Shown: piece after piece, positions 56,658 to 64,000 of the stretch | Layout: the number at the start of each line of letters is the position of its first letter | Position numbering within the stretch: the stretch's first letter is position 1 | DNA from: Arthrobacter gandavensis | GTDB lineage: Bacteria > Actinomycetota > Actinomycetes > Actinomycetales > Micrococcaceae | Direction of reading: 5' to 3' | Length of the DNA: 64,000 nucleotides | Assembly (NCBI RefSeq): GCF_009192735.1 | Contig: NZ_VTFU01000004.1 | Coordinates: 372,001 to 436,000, forward strand | The notes under the pieces: generated by a model | Told to the model about the DNA's origin: nothing | Databases searched by the model: none | Seen by the model: only the letters and a program-made list of their open reading frames with translations | Position numbers and translations under genes: made by a program

Positions 56658-58043
56658 CTACTTGGCGGCTTCCTTCTTCTTGGCCGGTGCAGCGGCAGCC
56701 TGGAACGTCTTGCGCGGGTTCTTCAGGTTGCGCAGGTCGGTCAGGTCGCGGCCGTAGGCCACGTTCATGATCCAGCCGACGATGACGCGGGACTTGCGCT
56801 CGAACATCGGCATGGCCAGGCCGTGGTAGCCGCGGTGTGCCAGCCAGGCCGGGAAGCCCTTCATGCCGAAGCCCATGATGTTGGCGACGCCCTTGTACTG
56901 GCCCAGGCCGGCAACGGCGCCGAGGCTCTTGTGGTTGTATTCCTCAACGCTGCCCACGCCGTAGCGGGCGGCCAGGATGTTCTTGGCCAGCAGCTTTGCC
57001 TGCCGGACGGCGTGCTGTGCGTTCGGCACGCAGAAGCCGCCAACCCCGCCACCGGAGAGGTCGGGAACAGCCGAGACGTCGCCGGCGGCCCAGGCGCCCT
57101 CGAGGGGGCCGTCGTCGCCGGTGATGCGCAGTTCGGCGTTGGCACGGACGCGGCCGCGGTCATCGATCGGGAAGTCGGTGGCGCGGACCATCGGATTGGC
57201 CTGCACGCCCGCGGTCCAGATCAGGGTGTCGGTGGCGAATTCGCCGGCCGGGGACTTGTCCGCCATGTTGATCAGCTTCAGCACGCCGTCCTCAGCGGAG
57301 GCCAGCGAGGTGTTCAGCAGAACCTCTATGCCGCGCTCACGCATGCTCGAGACAACCCACTCGGCCTGGTCCGGCTTGACCTCGGGCATGACGCGGCCCA
57401 TGGCTTCAATCAGGACAAAACGAAGGTCTTCGCGCTTGAGGCGGTCGTTGACGCGGACTGCGTCACGGGCCATGTCTTCGAGCTCGGTCAGGGTTTCAAT
57501 GCCGGCAAAACCGCCGCCCACGACGACGAAGGTGAGGGCGCGTTCGCGCTCCGGACCTGCGGGCATCAGCGATGCGGTTTCGATGCGCTCGAGCACCTGG
57601 TTGCGGGTGCCCACGGCTTCTTCAATGGACTTCATGCCAATGCCGGCCTCAGCCAGACCCGGAATCGGGAAGGTGCGGGTGATGGAACCGGCGGCCAGGA
57701 CCACGTCCTGGTACGGCAGCTCAAAGGGAGCTCCGCCGTCGGCGGGCTCGATGACGGCCGTGTGGGCCGCGTGGTTGATGGAGGTGACCTTGCCGGTGAT
57801 CAGCTCGGTGTTCTTCAGGTGCATGCGGTGGGACACGACGGCGTCGCGCGGCTCAATGGTGCCGGCGGCAACCTCGGGGAGGAAGGGCTGGTACGTCATG
57901 TACGGCAGCGGATCAACAACGGTGACGATCCCGCCTTCGTCCTTAACCTTCTTCTGGAGGTTCTTCGCTACGTAGAGACCTACGTAGCCACCGCCTACCA
58001 CTAGGACGCGGGGACGGTCTGAAAACTTTGTCGTAGATGCCAT
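56658..58043 (-). CDS. ndh: Type II NADH dehydrogenase (NAD(P)/FAD-dependent oxidoreductase)
   Basis: The 461-residue flavoprotein oxidises NADH and reduces menaquinone without pumping protons. FAD binding is shown by RVLVVGGGYVGLYVAKNLQK, NADH binding by TFVVVGGGFAGIETLTELED, and a late AWAAGDVSAVPD. The C-terminus has the amphipathic membrane-binding segment and an Ala/Lys-rich tail. It begins 31 bases after the subtilase stop on the same strand. It is a main entry point to the respiratory chain in actinobacteria. Confidence 0.96.
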   Translation of the reverse strand: MASTTKFSDRPRVLVVGGGYVGLYVAKNLQKKVKDEGGIVTVVDPLPYMTYQPFLPEVAAGTIEPRDAVVSHRMHLKNTELITGKVTSINHAAHTAVIEPADGGAPFELPYQDVVLAAGSITRTFPIPGLAEAGIGMKSIEEAVGTRNQVLERIETASLMPAGPERERALTFVVVGGGFAGIETLTELEDMARDAVRVNDRLKREDLRFVLIEAMGRVMPEVKPDQAEWVVSSMRERGIEVLLNTSLASAEDGVLKLINMADKSPAGEFATDTLIWTAGVQANPMVRATDFPIDDRGRVRANAELRITGDDGPLEGAWAAGDVSAVPDLSGGGVGGFCVPNAQHAVRQAKLLAKNILAARYGVGSVEEYNHKSLGAVAGLGQYKGVANIMGFGMKGFPAWLAHRGYHGLAMPMFERKSRVIVGWIMNVAYGRDLTDLRNLKNPRKTFQAAAAPAKKKEAAK

Positions 58044-58074
58044 GCCCTTATCGTACCTGAGTTTGTGAAAACCT

Positions 58075-59478
58075 TCACGAGATTTCGGAGTATTTTAGCT
58101 GACCCGTTTCAGTGTCCTCGGTCGCGGGAAATAATTCCGAGTGGCGCCGCGCGCGCGCCACGGCAATGACACCTGCCACTGTGACTCCCACCAGCAGCCC
58201 GCCAAATCCCAGGACCAGGGCGGCCGGCAGCGGATCAGGCTCCGAGTCCGGGGGCAGCGCCACCGGAACCGTCGGCTCGGGCAGGTCCGGCACCGCAGGC
58301 TCAACCGCTACCGGAGCATCGGATGCAGGCGCCGTGGGCACAACCCGGCGGTGGATCCGGATCCAGTCGGCAATGTTGCCCAGCGGATTCGCGGACACCG
58401 GCGCCACGTCGGCGGTCAGGGCCGCGCCCGCGTTGAGGATGCCGTAGCCGTAGATGGTGTCCTGGCCAGGCGCCCCGGCATCGCTGGCGGTGCTGATGAT
58501 CCGGTTAATGACGTCCGCTGCGCTGAGGTCGGGGTAGGCGGAGCGGATCAGCGCCGCGGTTCCGGCCACCAGCGGCGCGGCCCCGGATGTTCCGCTCCAG
58601 TCCGCATAGCGGGCGGGTCCGCCGGGCAGGCCGCCCACCAGGTTTTCCGCCGGTGCGGCAACGCCGATGCTGATTCCTTCCGAGGAGGAATCCTGGCTCG
58701 CTTCTCCGTTCCGGTCCAGCCCGGCGACGGTCAGCACGCCGGGAATAGTGGCGGGGGCCCCGACCTGGACCATGCCGACGGCGCGGTTTCCGGCGGCCAC
58801 GACAACCACCACGTCCTGCTGCTCGGCGTACAGGAACGCGTCGTCCCAGCTTTCCGGCCACGAGGTGGATGTGCTGCCCAGGGACATGTTGATGACCTGG
58901 GCGCCGTTGTCCACGGCCCACCGGATAGCGGTGGGAATCTGGTCCTCAATGGGGATTCCGCCGGGGTTGTCCGGTCCGATCCACGCGGAAACCGCCAGCA
59001 GTTCGGCTTTCGGGGCCACGCCGATGATTCCGTCGGACTTGGTGGGAGCGGGTTTCTTCTCCGCTTTGTCGCCGTCGCCGCCGTCGTCATCCTTTTCCGG
59101 TTCAGCCGGCGGCTCGTGGCCGCGGCCGGCGAGCAGCGTTGCCACCAGGGTTCCATGTGACGGGTTGGCCCCCAGCCCCCTGCTGCCGCTTGGATCCCCG
59201 GCCCCGGAGACGTCGGTGCCGCCGGTCACGGCACCGGCCAGGTCCGGGTGGGTGGGATCGATGCCGGTATCAATGACCGCCACTTTCACGCCTTCGCCCT
59301 GGCTTACTTTCCAGGCCTCGTCAATGCCGGAACCGGCAAGCCAGTACTGCTTGTCGCGCCATTCGTCGGCAGAGGCCGGGGCAGCCGGAATCAGGGTGGC
59401 CAGCGCCAGCAGCGATGCCATCAGGAGTGTCCGTGTTCCCTTCTGCCGGTGCTGGGGCCACGCCGACGAAGGCGTCAC
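58075..59478 (-). CDS. Mycosin-like S8 serine protease, membrane-anchored
   Basis: The 467-residue subtilase has a signal peptide (LLMASLLALATLIPAAPASA), the triad in KVAVIDTGIDPTHPD (Asp), NPSHGTLVATLLAGRG (His) and WSGTSGAAPLVAGTAAL (Ser), a Pro/Val linker and a C-terminal membrane helix (AALVLGFGGLLVGVTVAGVI). This layout matches type VII secretion mycosins, although no ESX genes are in the window. An acidic Gly/Asp/Lys insert lies between His and Ser. It overlaps the upstream DUF501-Ppx gene by ATGA. Confidence 0.92.
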   Translation of the reverse strand: MTPSSAWPQHRQKGTRTLLMASLLALATLIPAAPASADEWRDKQYWLAGSGIDEAWKVSQGEGVKVAVIDTGIDPTHPDLAGAVTGGTDVSGAGDPSGSRGLGANPSHGTLVATLLAGRGHEPPAEPEKDDDGGDGDKAEKKPAPTKSDGIIGVAPKAELLAVSAWIGPDNPGGIPIEDQIPTAIRWAVDNGAQVINMSLGSTSTSWPESWDDAFLYAEQQDVVVVVAAGNRAVGMVQVGAPATIPGVLTVAGLDRNGEASQDSSSEGISIGVAAPAENLVGGLPGGPARYADWSGTSGAAPLVAGTAALIRSAYPDLSAADVINRIISTASDAGAPGQDTIYGYGILNAGAALTADVAPVSANPLGNIADWIRIHRRVVPTAPASDAPVAVEPAVPDLPEPTVPVALPPDSEPDPLPAALVLGFGGLLVGVTVAGVIAVARARRHSELFPATEDTETGQLKYSEIS

Positions 59479-61130
59479 CGCGCAGCGCTCAGGGCTATGC
59501 CGTCAAGGATGTCGTGCTCACTGGTGACAGCCGTGGACACAGCACCGTCAGTCAGCTCGGCAACCCGGTCCACAATGGTCTGCCAGATCAGCGCGCCGGC
59601 GCCAATAACGTCCACCCGGCCCGGATGCATGTAGGGCAGGGCGGCACGGCTGTCCCGGTCCATGTGGAGGAGTTCTCCCGCTGCCTGGTCGATCCGTGCA
59701 ATATCGAGTTCGGTGCCGTGGATGGCGCTGGCGGAGTATTCGGGCAGGTGCAGCGCGTGGGCAGTGACCGTGGTGATGGTCCCGGCAACGCCCACCAGGC
59801 GGTCCGCCTCGGCGAGCGGAACAGTGGTCAGGACCTGGGCAATCATGTCCAGGATGTCACCGCGCGCGACGGCGATTTCCGCCTCCGTCGGCGGGTTCGA
59901 CGTCAGGTGCCGCTCCGTGAACCGGACGCAGCCCATGTCAGTGCTTTTTGCCGCCAGCACGCCGTCGGAGGTGCCCAGGACAAACTCGGTGCTGCCGCCG
60001 CCCAGATCCACTACGAGGGTCTTGGCGCCGTTGCTTCCACCCAGGACACTGGTGGCCCCGGCAAAGGACAGCGCGGCTTCTTCGTCACCGGTGATCACTT
60101 CGGGTTCAACCCCGAGCCGCGACCGGATGCCGTCCACGAACTCTGCCCGGTTTTCCGCGTCGCGGCTGGCCGAGGTGGCGACAAACCGGACCCGCGTGGC
60201 ACCGTGCTCGCGGATCAGGGCAGCGTATTCATCGGCTGCTTCGAAAGTCCGTTCCAGGGCCTCGGGCGCCAGACGGCCGGTGGCATCGACTCCCTGCCCC
60301 AGCCGGTTGACCCGCATCAGGCGCACGACGTCGGTCAGCTTGGGCACGCCGCCCTCGTACGTCACGTCGGCGATCAGCAGACGGATGGAATTGGTTCCAC
60401 AGTCCACTGCGGCAACCCGCTCCGTGGCTTTGCTTTCCTGCGCATCGTTCATATCCGTCACGGCATCCCCCTGCTGTTCGACGTTGGCGGCCTCCACGGC
60501 CTCGCGGCGGGCGGCACGCTTAGCCTCCAGTTCCTCCGCGGAGAGGCCCTGGGTCTTGGTGTGCCGGCTCAGATCGCGGCTGGGCGCCGCGGCCGTGGTG
60601 TTCCACGCGCCATCACAATAGCAGCGATCACGGGTCCACCACTGGGAAATGCGTTCCAGCGCCTCGTCTCCGAGCGGGTTCACCCCGGGACCGGCCGCCA
60701 GCGAGTGGCCCACCAGCACATGCAGGCATTTCACGCGGGTGGGCATGCCGCCGGCGGAAACTCCGTCAATCTCGGGGACGGGGCCGACGCCGGTGCGGGC
60801 GCCAATGTCGTTCCGGGCCTGGAGGTACGCTTCGTGGGCTGAGCGGTACCGCGCGGCGAGCTCTGCGTCCTGCTCCAGCCGCTCGGTCATTTCGTTCATG
60901 ACTCCGGCTGCTTCGAGCCGGGAAACGGCTGCCGTGATGACCGGATGCGCCAGGTAATAGGTGGTGGGAAAGGGAATGCCGTTGCTCAGGCGCGGAGCCG
61001 TGGTGGCCACCAACGGGTTGCCGCAGACGCAGCGCGCCCCGATCTCGACGACGTCGCGGGCCGGCCTGCCGAGCTGTCGGCTCAGGGTCTCCAAGTCTTC
61101 GGAGGTGGGGGTGAGCTGCTCCTGGGTCAT
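59475..61130 (-). CDS. DUF501 domain fused to Ppx/GppA exopolyphosphatase
   Basis: The 551-residue frame joins a DUF501 domain at about residues 1-165 (LGRPARDVVEIGARCVCGNP, FPTTYYLAHPVITAAVSRLE, RVKCLHVLVGHSLAAGPGVN) to a Ppx/GppA domain from about 240 (RVAAVDCGTNSIRLLIADV, VVDLGGGSTEFVLG). A 70-residue charged linker separates them. These are normally two adjacent genes. An internal ATG in the linker (MNDAQESK) could start a separate Ppx protein. Ppx/GppA hydrolyses polyphosphate or pppGpp. Confidence 0.88.
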   Translation of the reverse strand: MTQEQLTPTSEDLETLSRQLGRPARDVVEIGARCVCGNPLVATTAPRLSNGIPFPTTYYLAHPVITAAVSRLEAAGVMNEMTERLEQDAELAARYRSAHEAYLQARNDIGARTGVGPVPEIDGVSAGGMPTRVKCLHVLVGHSLAAGPGVNPLGDEALERISQWWTRDRCYCDGAWNTTAAAPSRDLSRHTKTQGLSAEELEAKRAARREAVEAANVEQQGDAVTDMNDAQESKATERVAAVDCGTNSIRLLIADVTYEGGVPKLTDVVRLMRVNRLGQGVDATGRLAPEALERTFEAADEYAALIREHGATRVRFVATSASRDAENRAEFVDGIRSRLGVEPEVITGDEEAALSFAGATSVLGGSNGAKTLVVDLGGGSTEFVLGTSDGVLAAKSTDMGCVRFTERHLTSNPPTEAEIAVARGDILDMIAQVLTTVPLAEADRLVGVAGTITTVTAHALHLPEYSASAIHGTELDIARIDQAAGELLHMDRDSRAALPYMHPGRVDVIGAGALIWQTIVDRVAELTDGAVSTAVTSEHDILDGIALSAAR

Positions 61131-61253
61131 GCCGGAGGTTCCTTCCTGGGGGCCTCGAAGAGGCCCGGACTAAGTGATGTCTGCGCTTCTAAGATTACTG
61201 TGCGCAGACCGGAGCCGGGGCCGGGTCCCCTGCGGACCGGGACGGCCGGAGGG

Positions 61254-62126
61254 CTACGGCGCCGTGGCCGACCTCTTCACGGAGTCCCACAGCGCGTCGA
61301 CCCACTGCAGGTCTTCCGCTTCTTCCTGCGCCTGCTGCTCGGCGTTTTCCACCCCGTGTTCGCCCTTGACCAGATAGCGGGTCTCCCCCGGCATGACCAG
61401 GAAAATGCGCTCCCGGGCCTGCTGCTTGATGTAGTTGGGGTCTTCCCACCGGTCCAGCTGGGCTTCCAGGTCCCGTGATGTTTCCTTCTGGGCGGCAATC
61501 TCCGCTTCCAGCGCCGCGATGTCCGACCGCTGGTGCAGATAGGTGTTCACCGACGGCGCGAGAAGCACAGTGATGACCAGAGTCACCATGGCCAGGACCA
61601 GGAGGCGCCCGGAAAAGGCCTTCGCGGGGACCGGTCGCAGATCATCGGAGGCATCGACGGCGGTTGCACCGGCTGTGGCACCGAAGGTCTGGGCGGCGGA
61701 CCGGCGCCGGAACCTGCCGGCGGCGGCACTGGTCTCATCTGTTCCGGCGCGACCCGCTGTGGCGCCACCGGCTGTGGCGCCACCGGCTGTGGCGGCACCG
61801 GATTTCCGCCCGTTGGGGGCCTTGGCAGCCTTGGACGCCTTTGCTGCAGTTGATGCCTTTGGTCCGGCGGTCGCCCTTGTCGCGGCGGATGCCTTTGTTC
61901 CGGCGGGCGCCTTTGCCTTCGGGGTCTTGGCCGCGGGAGCTGCCGCGGATTCGCTTTCGGCGGCCGGACTAGGGGCCACGGGCTTTGTGGCGCTGATGGT
62001 GTCCGGATCCGCCGGAGGGTTCCGCCGCCGCACCGGTTTTGTCCCGCCGGTCCCGGACGCAGCCGCGCCCCCGGCGCTGTCCACCGTTGAACCGGCCTTG
62101 GGGACTTTCGGGCGTCGGGTGGGCAT
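61254..62126 (-). CDS. DivIC/FtsB-type septum formation initiator with long disordered N-terminus
   Basis: The 290-residue protein has 170 residues of Ala/Thr/Lys/Gly/Pro-rich low-complexity sequence, then one membrane helix at about 175-193 (LLVLAMVTLVITVLLAPSVN), a coiled coil (SDIAALEAEIAAQKETSRDL) and a conserved DPNYIKQQARERIFLVMPGE segment. DivIC proteins join the divisome at midcell. FtsB/DivIC are usually 100-200 residues, so the cytoplasmic part is unusually long. It lies between eno and DUF501-Ppx. Confidence 0.88.
   Translation of the reverse strand: MPTRRPKVPKAGSTVDSAGGAAASGTGGTKPVRRRNPPADPDTISATKPVAPSPAAESESAAAPAAKTPKAKAPAGTKASAATRATAGPKASTAAKASKAAKAPNGRKSGAATAGGATAGGATAGRAGTDETSAAAGRFRRRSAAQTFGATAGATAVDASDDLRPVPAKAFSGRLLVLAMVTLVITVLLAPSVNTYLHQRSDIAALEAEIAAQKETSRDLEAQLDRWEDPNYIKQQARERIFLVMPGETRYLVKGEHGVENAEQQAQEEAEDLQWVDALWDSVKRSATAP
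61756..61800. repeat. Three 15-bp tandem repeats in the DivIC gene
   Basis: GCTGTGGCGCCACCG is repeated three times, the last copy with one change, coding Ala/Gly/Thr units in the disordered N-terminus. Such units expand and contract easily by slippage. Confidence 0.85.
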
Positions 62127-62169
62127 GGAACTCCTTGGTATGGCTAAACGAAAACAGTGGTTAAACAGG

Positions 62170-62207
62170 GCCGGCGGGCACCCCCGTTAACGAGGGTACC
62201 CACCGGC
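62170..62207 (-). terminator. Imperfect hairpin 3' of eno
   Basis: GCCGGCGGGCACCC pairs with GGGTACCCACCGGC with small bulges around ten bases. It lies between eno and the DivIC gene; no T tract, so it may only attenuate. Confidence 0.5.
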
Positions 62208-62214
62208 AGCATGC

Positions 62215-63657
<1,443 letters not shown>

Positions 63658-64000
63658 CTAGGGGCGGCCGGTGAAACGGCGGACGGCGGCACGGAGCGCC
63701 GCTTCGGCGTCGAGTCCCTGGGCCTGCGCCCGGCGCACCACGTCAAAGAGGTGCTCCCCCAATTCGGCCTCGCTGGTCCATGGCTGCGGGTCCTGGCCGT
63801 CCGGCTCCCGCGGGGGCACGGGCACCCCGGCGCGCCGGGCCCGGTCCTGGACCTTGGCGGCCAGCAGGAGGGCCGGAAGCCCGGCGGGAATTCCGTCGAA
63901 CGGTGACGTCCGCTCCGGCTTTTCGTGTTTCTTGATGTTGTCCCACGCACGCTCGATCTCGGCCGGATCGTCGGTCGTATCCGCCCTAAGCGTGCCGTCG
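63658..64000 (-). CDS. mazG: MazG family nucleotide pyrophosphohydrolase, partial
   Basis: Only the C-terminal 113 residues are inside the window. The segment WDNIKKHEKPERTSPFDGIP, followed by GLPALLLAAKVQDRARRAG and AELGEHLFDVVRRAQAQGLD, is typical of the second MazG domain, which hydrolyses aberrant nucleoside triphosphates. The stop codon is at 63658-63660. It lies upstream of eno, as in other actinobacteria. Confidence 0.9.
   Translation of the reverse strand, partial: DGTLRADTTDDPAEIERAWDNIKKHEKPERTSPFDGIPAGLPALLLAAKVQDRARRAGVPVPPREPDGQDPQPWTSEAELGEHLFDVVRRAQAQGLDAEAALRAAVRRFTGRP

Overview
The window reads as chromosomal DNA of a high-GC actinobacterium, most likely a Micrococcaceae (Arthrobacter-like) species. 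Supporting signs are a WhiB regulator, a mycothiol-conjugate amidase (Mca), an LCP cell-wall ligase, a FemX-type peptidoglycan bridge enzyme, strong GC bias at third codon positions, and gene orders typical of the phylum: fumC/glpX/DUF4245, mca/DUF4307/greA, purK/purE/LCP, and mazG/eno/DivIC/DUF501/Ppx. Nearly all the DNA is coding. I saw no insertion sequence, prophage, CRISPR array, rRNA or obvious island, so this is mainly a core-genome window.

Layout. 0-3 kb: a SpoIIM-like membrane protein (cut by the window edge) divergent from an RDD protein, then a lipoprotein L,D-transpeptidase. 3-12 kb, minus strand: WhiB, a 1228-residue membrane glycosyltransferase, DUF5719, and (after a plus-strand metallopeptidase-like gene) DUF3499, Trm112-like and ahcY; this resembles the whiB2/manB neighbourhood of other actinobacteria but lacks manB. 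12-18.2 kb: TIGR03089, GtrA, purK-purE, LCP and manA. 18.2-25.4 kb: FemX, a TspO-like protein, an AlkC-like glycosylase, glpX, DUF4245, carbonic anhydrase and fumC. 25.4-33.9 kb: a TetR-DHA2 efflux pair, NUDIX, a short prepilin-type peptidase, an orphan sugar-binding lipoprotein, PhoH2, an isoprenyl transferase and a hemolysin-III protein. 33.9-44.6 kb: YyaL, a small membrane protein, mca, DUF4307, greA, rhomboid, ilvA, an AI-2E-type permease, aldose epimerase, an ANTAR regulator and a Bax-inhibitor-1 protein.

44.9-55.7 kb holds two transport systems. The first is a branched-chain amino-acid-type ABC transporter (livHMGF, with the binding protein convergent on the other strand). Its LivH carries an exported Ig-like N-terminal domain, and the promoter regions hold GlnR-like and CRP-like sites. 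The second is an autoregulated ribose operon (rbsR-A-C-B-D) with a tandem palindromic LacI-type operator. 55.8-64 kb: two small unrecognised genes, a tRNA with a UAA anticodon but a short variable arm, type II NADH dehydrogenase, a mycosin-like subtilase, a DUF501-Ppx fusion, DivIC, enolase and the end of mazG.

I did not find a clearly undescribed multi-gene system. The best leads are the class-I tRNA(UAA) together with start-proximal TTA codons, the LivH fusion with its candidate nitrogen/carbon control sites, a recurrent leaderless-start signature (TANNNT 5-8 nt before the start codon), the perfect palindrome in front of whiB, and the DUF501-Ppx fusion.
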